Source: Streptococcus infantis SK970 (GTDB taxonomy: Bacteria; Bacillota; Bacilli; Lactobacillales; Streptococcaceae). Taken from it: DNA of 64,000 nt. The position numbers and the translations under genes were made by a program. A model generated the notes under the pieces. It did no database searches, was not told the origin of the DNA, and saw only the letters and a list, made by a program, of their open reading frames with translations. Shown here one piece after another: positions 9,462 to 19,965 of this stretch; within the stretch, counting starts at the first letter, position 1; each line of letters opens with the position of its first letter. The stretch covers positions 124,001 through 188,000 of the forward strand of contig AFUT01000009.1 in assembly GCA_000223255.2 (NCBI GenBank), read 5' to 3'.

Positions 9462-10807
9462 ATGCCAATCACAGCTGCAGATATTCGTCGTGAAGTTAAG
9501 GAAAAAATGTAACCTTTATCCGTCTTATGTTTTCAGATATTTTGGGAACAATGAAAAACGTCGAAATTCCTGCTACAGATGAACAACTAGACAAGGTCTT
9601 GTCAAACAAGGCTATGTTTGATGGATCTTCAATTGAAGGGTTTGTTCGTATTAATGAATCAGATATGTACTTGTACCCTGACCTAGACACATGGACTGTC
9701 TTCCCTTGGGGAGATGAGAATGGTAGTGTCGCAGGATTGATCTGTGATGTCTATACAACAGAAGGAAAACCATTTGCAGGAGACCCTCGAAGCAACCTCA
9801 AACGTGCTCTTCGTCACATGGAGGAAGTTGGATTTAAATCTTTCAACCTTGGTCCAGAGCCAGAATTCTTCCTATTCAAGCTTGATGAAAATGGAGACCC
9901 AACTCTTGAGGTGAATGACAAGGGTGGTTACTTTGATTTGGCGCCTACAGACCTTGCCGATAATACCCGTCGTGAAATTGTAAATGTCTTGACTAAAATG
10001 GGATTTGAAGTAGAAGCCAGTCACCACGAAGTTGCCGTAGGTCAACATGAGATTGACTTTAAGTATGATGAAGTTCTTCGTGCATGTGACAAGATTCAAA
10101 TCTTTAAACTTGTTGTAAAGACAATTGCGCGTAAACATGGTTTGTATGCAACCTTTATGGCTAAACCTAAATTTGGTATCGCTGGTTCAGGAATGCACTG
10201 CAATATGTCCTTGTTTGATGATGAAGGGGACAATGCCTTCTTTGATCCAAATGATCCAAAAGGAATGCAATTGTCAGAAACAGCCTATCATTTCCTTGGT
10301 GGTTTGATCAAGCATGCTTACAATTACACAGCTATTATGAACCCGACAGTTAACTCATACAAACGTTTGGTTCCAGGTTATGAAGCGCCGGTTTACATCG
10401 CTTGGGCTGGTCGTAACCGTTCACCGTTGGTGCGAGTTCCTGCTACTCGTGGAATGGGAACACGTTTGGAATTGCGCTCAGTAGACCCAATGGCAAATCC
10501 ATATATCGCAATGGCTGTTCTTTTGGAAGTTGGTTTGCACGGTATTGAAAACAAAATCGAAGCACCAGCGCCAATTGAAGAAAACATCTATATCATGACT
10601 GCAGAAGAGCGTAAAGAGGCTGGCATCACAGACCTTCCATCAACTCTTCACAACGCTTTGAAGGCTATGACAGAAGACGAAGTGGTCAAAGCGGCTCTAG
10701 GTGAACACATCTACACTAGCTTCCTTGAAGCCAAACGAATTGAGTGGGCAAGCTATGCAACCTTCGTTTCACAATGGGAAATTAATAACTACCTAGATCT
10801 ATACTAA
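9462..10807 (+). CDS. glnA: Type I glutamine synthetase (frameshifted as sequenced)
   Basis: Glutamine synthetase makes glutamine from glutamate, ammonia and ATP and, when feedback inhibited, activates GlnR. The ATG at 9462 follows AAGGAG. After 15 codons the frame runs into a stop; one A added to the A6 run at 9502-9507 restores [13 protein letters not shown] and gives the normal 448 residues. Conserved parts include FDGSSIEGF, the metal-binding [20 protein letters not shown] and [10 protein letters not shown]. The undercall falls so early that a gene finder would start at the internal ATG at 9527. Confidence 0.93.
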
Positions 10808-10818
10808 TGATAAATCAG

Positions 10819-10849
10819 AAAGATTGTCCGTGAGGACGATCTTTTTTTC
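10819..10849 (+). terminator. Terminator after glnA
   Basis: AAAGATTGTCC at 10819-10829 pairs with GGACGATCTTT at 10834-10844 around GTGA, followed by Ts to 10848. Confidence 0.92.
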
Positions 10850-10903
10850 TTGCAATTTATATCGAAGTGTGATATATTGTGTATAACGAGGTGCGATATA
10901 TCG
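10850..10903 (+). promoter_or_regulatory. Promoter with repeated palindromic sites, likely PadR operator
   Basis: TTGCAA at 10850-10855 and TATATT at 10873-10878 have 17-base spacing. A 13-base sequence occurs twice, 24 bases apart: GTGTGATATATTG at 10867-10879, over the -10, and GTGCGATATATCG at 10891-10903. The core CGATATATCG is palindromic. Their position suggests autorepression by the PadR protein encoded next. Confidence 0.6.
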
Positions 10904-10926
10904 AACTAAATAGGAGGTCTGATTAA

Positions 10927-11247
10927 ATGGAATTAACAGATAAGATTAGGCGTGTTTACCTTCCTATGACTGAAACGGGTTTTTATATTCTGTTCTGTCT
11001 GCAAAAGGAGAACCATGGTTATGGTATTACACAAAAGGTCAAAGAGATGACAGATTCACAGGTTTCGATTAGTCCTGGAACTATGTATGGAACCCTATCG
11101 AAGATGGAAAAGGATGGTTTGGTTTCCTTTGTCCGAGAAGAGGAGAAACGTAAAATCTATCAGATAACAGACTTGGGCCGAAAAGTTTTAGAGATTGAGT
11201 TGAAACGTATTGAACGGCTCTACAGAAACAGTCGGGAGGAGCTTTGA
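10927..11247 (+). CDS. PadR family transcriptional regulator
   Basis: The 106-residue protein is a short PadR-type winged-helix regulator (YGITQKVKEM, SPGTMYGTLSKMEKDGLV, YQITDLGRKVLEIELKRI). PadR proteins usually repress an adjacent membrane or transport gene and are released by a ligand. The start follows AGGAGG. It overlaps the next gene by one base (TGATG), so the two are translationally coupled. The repeated GATATAT palindromes in its own promoter are the likely operators. The inducer is unknown. Confidence 0.88.
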   Translation: MELTDKIRRVYLPMTETGFYILFCLQKENHGYGITQKVKEMTDSQVSISPGTMYGTLSKMEKDGLVSFVREEEKRKIYQITDLGRKVLEIELKRIERLYRNSREEL

Positions 11248-11822
11248 TGGAAAAGAAGGTTGTTTATAGGATTTGTACCATTGCGGATTATGATAGAGAG
11301 GCTCTCTATCTCAGGGGAATGCATGCTGAGGGCTGGAAACTTAAGGAAGTAAGTTACTCTAGCTTAGTAATTGCGGTTAAGTATACTTTTGAAAAGTGCC
11401 AACCGGAGCAGGTGGTTTATCAGTTGGACTTTTATCCTATGAAAAAGTCAGAGAGAGCTTCCTATTTACAACTGTTTAAAGATTGTGGCTGGGAGCATAT
11501 TACAGACTTTAATGGTTTTTCCTACTTTAGAAAGCTTTATTCTGGAGTTGAGTCGGATGCTGAGTTTGAAATTTATAATGACGCGTCCGGGAAGTTAGCA
11601 ATGGTCAAGAAGATTTTAACAATGCGGATGCTTCCTATTTTGCTTCTCTTTTCAGCGCTACTACCGGTTTTCTCAAAGTTACTCAGTGGAAGAGGTTATT
11701 TCAGTTGGGGAATATTTTTGATTGTTATCATAGACTGTGCTTTATTGATCGTTTTCGCGATTCAGATTTCTTATATTTTTTGGAGATTGTTTCAAAAGTG
11801 GAAAGAATTATCTGATAAATAA
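11247..11822 (+). CDS. DUF2812 domain membrane protein, first copy
   Basis: The 191-residue protein has an N-terminal DUF2812 region (VYRICTIADYDREALYLRGM, EGWKLKEV) that is probably cytoplasmic. Two C-terminal membrane helices follow at about residues 125-145 and 150-180. DUF2812 genes are commonly paired with PadR regulators, as here; no biochemical role is established to my knowledge. The start ATG overlaps the padR stop. A related gene follows 21 bases downstream. Confidence 0.75.
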   Translation: MEKKVVYRICTIADYDREALYLRGMHAEGWKLKEVSYSSLVIAVKYTFEKCQPEQVVYQLDFYPMKKSERASYLQLFKDCGWEHITDFNGFSYFRKLYSGVESDAEFEIYNDASGKLAMVKKILTMRMLPILLLFSALLPVFSKLLSGRGYFSWGIFLIVIIDCALLIVFAIQISYIFWRLFQKWKELSDK

Positions 11823-11843
11823 AATGATTTTGGAGGTTAGACA

Positions 11844-12349
11844 ATGAATAGCAAAGTACAATTTCGAATGTTTACCATTTTTGATTTGGATAAGGTAGAA
11901 TATTATTTGCATGAGATGCATTTGAAAGGTTGGAAATTTAAATCGAATCGTTTTGTTTTTTCTATTTTGAACGATGCCGACCAGATGATGTGATTTACCG
12001 AGTGTGGAATATTAGCTACCTTAGAAAAAATGAGGTAGATTTACAAAGTATTAAGGATAGAGGATGGGAATTTGTGGAAAATTGTTCTTATACTGTTTTT
12101 CGAAAAGCAACTTGTGATGTAGATTTAAATGATCAATCTTTCGTGGACAATCGTCTTCGATGGGCTGATGTGAAATCTAGACTTCGTACATCTACAGTTT
12201 CTATCTCTGGCGGTCTAGTTATTTGTATGAGCTTGTTTCGCGAAAGTCTCTCTCAATCTTTCTTCCTTATTTTTGCCCTTTATGCCCTCATGATTTCTTA
12301 TCTAATCTATAGTTTTTACAGACTTAGACGAAAATATCTGGTTAATTGA
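11844..12349 (+). CDS. DUF2812 domain membrane protein, second copy (frameshifted as sequenced)
   Basis: This paralogue of the preceding gene begins at an ATG 11 bases after TGGAGG. The frame breaks in the T6 run at 11956-11961. One added T joins the N-terminal part (FTIFDLDKVEYYLHEMHLKG) to FYFERCRPDDVIYRVWNISY and gives 168 residues. Two membrane helices lie near the C-terminus. It ends 29 bases before the upstream CIRCE hairpin, which may also terminate this PadR-DUF2812 unit. Confidence 0.7.
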
Positions 12350-12378
12350 CATTGGTTTCTAGGTCCTTAGACTGATTT

Positions 12379-12405
12379 TTAGCACTCTTGACAAAAGAGT
12401 GCTAA
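12379..12405 (+). promoter_or_regulatory. CIRCE element 1, also terminator-like
   Basis: TTAGCACTC, nine bases, GAGTGCTAA is a perfect CIRCE operator for HrcA. It is followed directly by six Ts, so as RNA it would form a nine-pair hairpin with a U tract and could terminate the upstream PadR-DUF2812 unit. Confidence 0.85.
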
Positions 12406-12422
12406 TTTTTTGAGTTTTTGTC

Positions 12423-12450
12423 TTGACATTCTCTTTTAAGGGTGTATAAT
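12423..12450 (+). promoter_or_regulatory. hrcA operon promoter
   Basis: TTGACA at 12423-12428 and TATAAT at 12445-12450 are 16 bases apart, between the two CIRCE elements. Confidence 0.9.
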
Positions 12451-12461
12451 AGAATTATAAG

Positions 12462-12488
12462 TTAGCACTCGGATGTACAGAGTGCTAA
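12462..12488 (+). promoter_or_regulatory. CIRCE element 2
   Basis: TTAGCACTC-N9-GAGTGCTAA, a perfect match, lies immediately after the hrcA promoter and would overlap the start of the transcript. Confidence 0.95.
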
Positions 12489-12514
12489 AAATTCTGACAG
12501 AGAGGAGTGACAAG

Positions 12515-13549
12515 ATGGTTACAGAACGTCAGCAGAATATTTTAAATCTGATTGTTGACATCTTTACCAAAACGCACGAACCTGTTGGATCTAAGGCCTT
12601 GCAAGAGTCTATCAACTCTAGTAGTGCTACCATTCGAAATGATATGGCAGCTCTTGAAAAGCAAGGTTTACTTGAAAAGGCTCATACTTCCAGTGGTCGG
12701 ATGCCGAGTGTGGCTGGATTTCAATACTATGTCAAACACTCTTTATCCTTTGACCGTTTAGCTGAGAATCAAGTTTATGAGATTGTAAAAGCATTTGATC
12801 AGGAGTTCTTCAAGCTTGAGGATATCCTTCAAGAGGCAACGAAAATCTTGTCAGACTTGAGTGGTTGTGCGGTTGTAGCACTGGATGTCGAACCAAGTAG
12901 GCAGAAGCTGACAGCTTTTGATATTGTTGTCCTCGGACAACATACAGCTCTGGCAGTTTTTACGCTTGATGAGTCTAGAACAGTTACCAGTCAGTTTTTG
13001 ATTCCGAGAAATTTCTTGCAGGAGGATTTAAATCGCCTCAAGACCATGATTCAAGAACGTTTCCTGGATCAGACTGTTTTGGATATTCACTATAAGATTC
13101 GGACAGAGATTCCACAAATTATCCAACGTTACTTCACAACAACGGATAACGTTATGGATCTTGTTGAGCATATCTTCAAAGAAATGTTCAATGAAAACAT
13201 CGTGGTTTCTGGGAAAGTCAATCTTTTGAATTTCGCTAATTTAGCGGCCTATCAATTTTTTGATCAGCCACAAAAGGTAGCTTTGGAAATTCGAGAGAAT
13301 CTGATTGGTGACCAGATGCAAAGTGTCCGAGTTGCGGATAGCCAAGAATCTTGTCTTGCTGACTTAGCAGTGATTAGCAGTAAGTTCCTGATTCCCTATC
13401 GTGGATTTGGAATCCTTGCGATTATAGGTCCAGTCAATTTGGATTACCAGCAATTGGTCAATCAACTTAATGTTGTCAATCGAGTTTTGACTATGAAGTT
13501 GACGGATTTTTACCGCTATCTCAGCAGCAATCACTATGAAGTGAATTAA
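12515..13549 (+). CDS. hrcA: Heat-inducible transcription repressor HrcA
   Basis: HrcA represses class I heat-shock operons by binding CIRCE, and its folding depends on GroE. The 344-residue protein has an N-terminal winged-helix domain ([22 protein letters not shown]) and a C-terminal dimerisation domain. The ATG at 12515 follows AGAGGAG; an in-frame ATG at 12473 lies within CIRCE 2 and is unlikely. CIRCE sites stand upstream of this gene and of groES within the window, so it should control both. A BOX element begins directly after the stop codon. Confidence 0.96.
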   Translation: MVTERQQNILNLIVDIFTKTHEPVGSKALQESINSSSATIRNDMAALEKQGLLEKAHTSSGRMPSVAGFQYYVKHSLSFDRLAENQVYEIVKAFDQEFFKLEDILQEATKILSDLSGCAVVALDVEPSRQKLTAFDIVVLGQHTALAVFTLDESRTVTSQFLIPRNFLQEDLNRLKTMIQERFLDQTVLDIHYKIRTEIPQIIQRYFTTTDNVMDLVEHIFKEMFNENIVVSGKVNLLNFANLAAYQFFDQPQKVALEIRENLIGDQMQSVRVADSQESCLADLAVISSKFLIPYRGFGILAIIGPVNLDYQQLVNQLNVVNRVLTMKLTDFYRYLSSNHYEVN

Positions 13550-13654
13550 TACTCTTCAAAAATCAAATTCAAACCACGTCAACGTCGCCTTGCCGTACTC
13601 AAGTACAGCCTGCGGCTAGTTTCCTAGTTTGCTCTTTGATTTTCATTGAGTATA
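13550..13654 (+). repeat. BOX element, boxA-boxC form without boxB
   Basis: The ends TACTCTTC and CATTGAGTATA, the segment CGTCAACGTCGCCTTGCCGTA (one difference from the core used to define boxA), and the boxC part GCGGCTAGTTTCCTAGTTTG identify a pneumococcal-type BOX repeat. There is no boxB unit between A and C. It fills the gap between hrcA and grpE and abuts the hrcA stop. A second copy at 49560-49709 has one boxB. Confidence 0.88.
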
Positions 13655-13681
13655 AGATTGAAATCATTAAAGGAGGCGAAA

Positions 13682-14197
13682 ATGGCCCAAGATATAAAAA
13701 ATGAAGAAATAAAAGAAGAGGAAGTTGTGGAAACAGCTGAAGAAACAACTCCTGAGAAGTCCGAATTGGACTTGGCGAATGAACGTGCCGAAGAATTTGA
13801 AAACAAATACCTTCGAGCTCATGCAGAAATGCAAAACATTCAGCGCCGTGCCAACGAAGAACGCCAACTCTTGCAACGCTATCGCAGCCAAGATTTGGCA
13901 AAAGCAATCTTGCCATCGCTTGATAACCTTGAACGCGCTCTTGCTGTTGAAGGGTTGACAGATGATGTCAAAAAAGGCTTGGAAATGGTGCAAGAAAGTT
14001 TGATTCACGCCCTGAAAGAAGAAGGAATTGAAGAAATTCCAGCGGACGGTGAATTTGACCATAACTACCATATGGCTATTCAAACAGTCCCAGCTGATGA
14101 TGAGCATCCAGCAGATACCATCGCACAAGTCTTCCAAAAAGGCTACAAACTCCATGACCGCATCCTAAGACCGGCTATGGTGGTTGTGTATAACTAG
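13682..14197 (+). CDS. grpE: Nucleotide exchange factor GrpE
   Basis: GrpE releases ADP from DnaK and so completes the DnaK-DnaJ folding cycle. The 171-residue protein has an acidic N-terminal tail ([14 protein letters not shown]), a long coiled-coil helix at about 35-85, and the C-terminal beta domain ([26 protein letters not shown]). The ATG at 13682 follows AAAGGAGG. It lies downstream of hrcA, separated by the BOX element, and upstream of dnaK, separated by a large structured element. Confidence 0.96.
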   Translation: MAQDIKNEEIKEEEVVETAEETTPEKSELDLANERAEEFENKYLRAHAEMQNIQRRANEERQLLQRYRSQDLAKAILPSLDNLERALAVEGLTDDVKKGLEMVQESLIHALKEEGIEEIPADGEFDHNYHMAIQTVPADDEHPADTIAQVFQKGYKLHDRILRPAMVVVYN

Positions 14198-14279
14198 GCT
14201 AGAGAACTTAAAAACCTTGTCCGAAACGACACTAAACTATGAAAGAAAGATAAGACGCAAGCCTGAGGCTTGCAAGGAA

Positions 14280-16280
<2,001 letters not shown>

Positions 16281-16284
16281 GATG

Positions 16285-16393
16285 CAAAGCCCGTTAAAAC
16301 CTCACAGTGAAAATAGGAAATCTGACGCAGAAACTTTAGTTTCTAGAAAGATGTGTCTTTTTCACCAAGAGGTTAGGGCGTGCTCAATTCAGC
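16285..16393 (+). repeat. Multibranched hairpin element, family II copy c (after dnaK)
   Basis: Paired segments are GCCC (16289-16292) with GGGC (16376-16379), AACCTC (16298-16303) with GAGGTT (16369-16374), GTGAAAA (16307-16313) with TTTTCAC (16359-16365), ATCT (16320-16323) with AGAT (16349-16352), and GAAAC (16330-16334) with GTTTC (16339-16343). A related copy lies inverted at 17136-17248. Shared unpaired text includes CAAAG, GTTAAA, AAAATAGG, TGACG and TAGAAA. The start is four bases after the dnaK stop. Confidence 0.7.
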
Positions 16394-16419
16394 TTAACAA
16401 CTAAATGATAAAAAGAAAT

Positions 16420-16447
16420 CCAGAGGTTGCAACCCAGCCTCTGTTTT
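16420..16447 (+). terminator. Terminator between dnaK and the DJ-1/PfpI gene
   Basis: CAGAGG at 16421-16426 pairs with CCTCTG at 16438-16443, followed by TTTTT. A weak -10 (TAAAAT at 16452-16457) follows, so the next gene may have its own promoter. Confidence 0.65.
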
Positions 16448-16471
16448 TCGGTAAAATAGAGGATGTTGCGT

Positions 16472-17102
16472 ATGAAAAAGTACTTTGCTTGATTTATCCT
16501 AATTTTCTCTTTATGAAATAACCGCTTTAACGAGTACTTTAGCTTTGTCTTTTGATATCACGATTGATTATGTCGCTTCAGATCATTCGATAGTGGTCTC
16601 TGAAGATGGCTTGCCCTGTCAACCAACGAAAACACTAGATCAAATCCGTATAGAAGAATATTCTTGCGTGATTTTGCCAGGAATGGTCAACATAGGACCT
16701 GCCCTACAGAATGAGAAATTGATTTCGTTCTTGAGGGATCTTGGTGAGCAAGATATCATAATTGCATCCATTTCTTCAGCCCCTCTTTTATTAGCGAAAG
16801 CAGGTCTGTTGAAGGATACGAAATTTACAGGTGGCATTTGGCAAAACTTCTTTGATTATTTTGAATTTCTTTCACGTGAAAATTTCCAACCCAAACTGGT
16901 TGTGAAAGATAAACAAATCATTACGGCTATCGGTTTTGCACATCAAGAGTTTGCGAGAAAAGTAATTCTAAGCTTAGGGTTGGCAGAGAATACGGACAAC
17001 TATTTTAAAGAACGAAACGACTACTCAGAAGAGGATTTGATATTTACTCTATCGGACCAAGACTTTGATGAAGTGAAGCGAAGTATAGAAAATGCCCTCT
17101 AA
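16472..17102 (+). CDS. DJ-1/PfpI family protein (frameshifted as sequenced)
   Basis: The protein resembles the DJ-1/PfpI superfamily, a glutamine amidotransferase-like fold that includes glyoxalases, deglycases and stress proteins. The start at 16472 follows AGAGGAT. Two losses near the start break it: A5 at 16475-16479 and T4 at 16503-16506. One base added to each gives MKKVLCLIYPNFSLYEITAL and about 210 residues. The segment VILPGMVNIGPAL matches the usual strand and loop. At the nucleophile elbow, where many members have A-x-C-x-G, it reads SISSAPLLLA with Ser, so catalysis of the standard kind is doubtful. Inverted family II elements flank it. Confidence 0.65.
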
Positions 17103-17135
17103 AGATTACATGAAAATTATAGAAAGGAACAAAGA

Positions 17136-17248
17136 GTGTTCGCAACTGAACACGGGCTACGGACGGTGCCAAAAAGATAGTTTTTTCTAGGACGCAAGCG
17201 TCCGTCGTCAAAACTCCTATTTTGGCTGTGTCCGTTTAACGCCCTTTG
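17136..17248 (-). repeat. Multibranched hairpin element, family II copy d (before dnaJ)
   Basis: In plus coordinates GGGC (17154-17157) pairs with GCCC (17241-17244), ACGGAC (17159-17164) with GTCCGT (17230-17235), GCCAAAA (17168-17174) with TTTTGGC (17220-17226), AGTTTT (17179-17184) with AAAACT (17210-17215), and GGACG with CGTCC (17190-17203). A side hairpin GTGTTC/GAACAC lies at 17136-17153. Aligned on the minus strand with copy c, the same helices appear with exchanged base pairs. Confidence 0.7.
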
Positions 17249-17259
17249 TATCTTGAATT

Positions 17260-18396
17260 ATGAACAATACTGAATTTTATGACCGTTTGGGCGTTTCAAA
17301 GAATGCATCTCAAGATGAGATCAAGAAAGCCTATCGGAAATTATCTAAAAAATATCACCCAGATATCAACAAGGAGCCTGGTGCTGAGGACAAGTACAAG
17401 GAAGTTCAAGAAGCTTATGAGACCTTGAGTGATGAACAGAAACGTGCTGCCTATGACCAATACGGTGCGGCTGGAGCTAATGGCGGTTTTGGCGGTGCTG
17501 GCGGTTTCGGTGGCTTCGATGGTGCAGGTGGTTTTGGCGGCTTTGAAGATATCTTCTCAAGTTTTTTCGGCGGAGGCGGTTCTTCTCGCAATCCAAACGC
17601 TCCTCGTCAAGGCGATGACCTCCAGTATCGCGTCAATTTGACTTTTGAAGAAGCCATTTTTGGTACTGAAAAAGAAGTCAAATACAATCGTGAATCAAGC
17701 TGTCGTACTTGTAACGGATCAGGTGCTAAGCCTGGAACAAGTCCAGTTACTTGTGGACGCTGTCACGGTTCTGGTGTTATCAACGTCGATACTCAAACAC
17801 CGCTTGGTATGATGCGTCGCCAAGTAACCTGTGATGTCTGTCATGGTCGCGGAAAAGAAATCAAAGATCCATGTACAACATGTCATGGAACAGGTCATGA
17901 AAAACAAGCACACAGTGTCCATGTGAAAATTCCAGCTGGTGTCGAAACAGGTCAACAAATTCGTCTAGCTGGTCAAGGGGAGGCAGGCTTTAACGGTGGT
18001 CCTTATGGAGACTTGTATGTAGTAGTTTCTGTAGAAGCAAGCGATAAATTTGAACGTGAAGGAACAACTATTTTCTACAAGCTGAACCTCAATATCGTCC
18101 AAGCAACTCTTGGTGATACTGTCGATATCCCAACCGTTCACGGTGATGTCGAATTGGTGATTCCAGAGGGAACTCAAACCGGTAAACGATTCCGCCTACG
18201 TGGTAAGGGAGCTCCGAGCCTACGTGGTGGTGCTGTTGGTGACCAATACGTCACTGTTAATGTCGTGACTCCGACAGGTTTGAATGAACGCCAAAAAGCA
18301 GCCTTGAAAGAATTCGCAGCTGCAGGTGATTTGAAAGTCAATCCAAAGAAAAAAGGCTTCTTTGACCATATAAAAGATGCCTTCGAGGGTGAATAA
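17260..18396 (+). CDS. dnaJ: Chaperone protein DnaJ
   Basis: DnaJ delivers substrates to DnaK and stimulates its ATPase. The 378-residue protein has the J domain with HPD at 33-35, a Gly/Phe-rich linker (about 70-115) and four CxxCxGxG zinc-binding repeats ([32 protein letters not shown]). C-terminal substrate-binding domains follow. The gene is separated from dnaK by the DJ-1/PfpI gene. The Shine-Dalgarno is weak, and the family II element ends 11 bases upstream of the ATG, so folding there could affect its translation. A terminator follows. Confidence 0.97.
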   Translation: MNNTEFYDRLGVSKNASQDEIKKAYRKLSKKYHPDINKEPGAEDKYKEVQEAYETLSDEQKRAAYDQYGAAGANGGFGGAGGFGGFDGAGGFGGFEDIFSSFFGGGGSSRNPNAPRQGDDLQYRVNLTFEEAIFGTEKEVKYNRESSCRTCNGSGAKPGTSPVTCGRCHGSGVINVDTQTPLGMMRRQVTCDVCHGRGKEIKDPCTTCHGTGHEKQAHSVHVKIPAGVETGQQIRLAGQGEAGFNGGPYGDLYVVVSVEASDKFEREGTTIFYKLNLNIVQATLGDTVDIPTVHGDVELVIPEGTQTGKRFRLRGKGAPSLRGGAVGDQYVTVNVVTPTGLNERQKAALKEFAAAGDLKVNPKKKGFFDHIKDAFEGE

Positions 18397-18400
18397 AAGA

Positions 18401-18425
18401 AAAAGAGCCATCAGGCTCTTTTTTG
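18401..18425 (+). terminator. Terminator after dnaJ
   Basis: AAAAGAGCC pairs with GGCTCTTTT around ATCA, followed by Ts. Confidence 0.92.
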
Positions 18426-18466
18426 TTTGTAGTTAGTAACGGGGAAAAGATTCTCTGACAAATCTG

Positions 18467-19108
18467 CTATTGATATTTTTGAGTGAGCAAGCCAGCTTCA
18501 TCCATTTCCTGGATCAGTTGCTTGAGTTCGGCTTCCTTACCTGGTTTAATAGTAATGGTATCAATATGGTTGATTGCCGAATTATCCTGAATATCCACTA
18601 AAGTCAAGGCTTTTTCATAGAATGCAATCCCCTTTTTCATGCTTTCCGAATCCTTCGAAGTTAAAATTGTGTAAGAAGAATGTGATTTCTTTCCGTTATC
18701 TCGGAAATACTTCTCGCCTTCCTCCTCTAAAAATTGTATTAAACCGTGATTGAACAAGTTATCCCCTACTTTATAGTAAGAAATATCACCTGCCTGTAAT
18801 ACATAGACTTTGAGTCGATTTTTAGTCAGGTTTGGACTTTCTTTCAGGACAGGGTGGCTATTGATGACCTCGTCTGAGAAAGTCACATAAAAATTTAAGC
18901 CTCCACCCTCGAATTCATAGTGTCCATCTGATTCTACTTTTTTAGGAGGCATGTCAAGAGAGATAAAGATTTGTTTTAAGTCTTCATTCCCCTCTCGGAT
19001 GTCACTTGATGAAGCCTTGAAAAGATTGGTCACAAGTAGAAATGCTAGGGTTACAAAAAGACAGAAGCAACCAGAAATAATCAAGATGACTTTTAAAAAC
19101 TGTTTCAT
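18467..19108 (-). CDS. Uncharacterised membrane-anchored protein
   Basis: The 213-residue protein has one N-terminal hydrophobic helix (about residues 6-28) and an acidic, mostly polar remainder that would lie outside the membrane. Cys14 sits in a lipobox-like ISGC, but hydrophobic residues continue beyond it, so a plain membrane anchor is more likely than a lipoprotein. AAAGGGAGGG precedes the ATG. It lies between dnaJ (convergent) and two more minus-strand genes. I do not recognise a family, so no function is assigned. Confidence 0.6.
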   Translation of the reverse strand: MKQFLKVILIISGCFCLFVTLAFLLVTNLFKASSSDIREGNEDLKQIFISLDMPPKKVESDGHYEFEGGGLNFYVTFSDEVINSHPVLKESPNLTKNRLKVYVLQAGDISYYKVGDNLFNHGLIQFLEEEGEKYFRDNGKKSHSSYTILTSKDSESMKKGIAFYEKALTLVDIQDNSAINHIDTITIKPGKEAELKQLIQEMDEAGLLTQKYQ

Positions 19109-19190
19109 GTTTAGTCCCTCCCTTTTCTGTTAGAAGCTGGTAATCCAAGATGGATTTAAGGGGATATAAGGAAAGTTGGATGCTTTCTTT

Positions 19191-19478
19191 TTAGTTTTCT
19201 TCAGTTTCTCGTAGTTCTTTTATCACAGCAAGTCTTGCTTGGAAGTCTTTCTCTAAGGCTTTAAATTTGTAAGTGAGGTCTTCTTGATACTCCTTGATGA
19301 CTTCTTTTTGTTGATTGATAATTTGTAAGCTATTTTGGATAACATCTAAATCGCCTTTGATTGCTTCAACGCGATCAGTTGTATCTAAAACTTCTTCGGT
19401 GATAACTTCATGATTTTTAACGAGGAGGTAAGATCCGACTGCTGATCCAGCAAAAAGTAGTAAATTTGATAGTTTCAT
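19191..19478 (-). CDS. Small membrane-anchored coiled-coil protein
   Basis: The 95-residue protein has a short hydrophobic N-terminal segment (LLLFAGSAVGSYLLV). A long charged helix follows, probably a coiled coil (IKGDLDVIQNSLQIINQQKE, YQEDLTYKFKALEKDFQAR). It resembles small YtxH-like stress proteins in layout but not clearly in sequence. It lies nine bases after hit on the same strand and is probably cotranscribed with it. Function is unknown. Confidence 0.6.
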   Translation of the reverse strand: MKLSNLLLFAGSAVGSYLLVKNHEVITEEVLDTTDRVEAIKGDLDVIQNSLQIINQQKEVIKEYQEDLTYKFKALEKDFQARLAVIKELRETEEN

Positions 19479-19487
19479 AGGAACTCC

Positions 19488-19898
19488 TTAAGCGTTTTTG
19501 ATTGTTTCAGCGACTTGGGCAAGTTTGTCAAAGTCAGGTTCATGGGCAACAAAGTCAATTTTTAGGTCATCCTCGGCACTATAACGAGGAACGAGGTGGA
19601 CATGGGTATGAAAAACGGTTTGTCCAGCGATTTCTTCACAGTTGGCGATGATATTCATACCCTTGGCTTTAGTAGCAGTCATGACTTTTTGTGCTACCAA
19701 TGGAACCTTAGCAAAGAGTTGGCTAGCACTCGAAGCATCCATTTCTAAAAGGTTGCGATAGTGTTCTTTGGGTACGACCAAGGTATGACCAGGTGTTACT
19801 TGAGAAATATCAAGAAAGGCAAGGACTTGCTCGTCCTCATAAACCTTGGCTGCAGGGATTTCTCCTGTGATAATCTTACAAAAAATACAATCTGACAT
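19488..19898 (-). CDS. hit: HIT family nucleotide-binding protein
   Basis: The 136-residue protein is a histidine triad hydrolase of the HinT type, which cleaves nucleoside phosphoramidates and similar nucleotides. The triad HTHVHLVP is near residue 97, and CIFCKI at the N-terminus is typical of the Gram-positive form. The ATG at 19898 follows GAGGTGG; a GTG nine bases upstream belongs to the ribosome site. It is divergent from ecsAB, matching the hit-ecsAB neighbourhood known in Bacillus subtilis. Confidence 0.93.
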   Translation of the reverse strand: MSDCIFCKIITGEIPAAKVYEDEQVLAFLDISQVTPGHTLVVPKEHYRNLLEMDASSASQLFAKVPLVAQKVMTATKAKGMNIIANCEEIAGQTVFHTHVHLVPRYSAEDDLKIDFVAHEPDFDKLAQVAETIKNA

Positions 19899-19965
19899 AA
19901 AAACCACCTCTAGTGTATTGAATTTTGATATAATATAGCTACATTATACCAGATTCGGAGAAAAT

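Noticed and set aside
13550-13654. RUP element identity for the repeat after hrcA
   Set aside because: The length is close to RUP, but the segment matching the boxA core and the boxC end identify a BOX element.
16285-17248. Family II elements as MITEs with target duplications
   Set aside because: No matching direct repeats flank either copy and the ends are not strong terminal inverted repeats, so mobility is left open.
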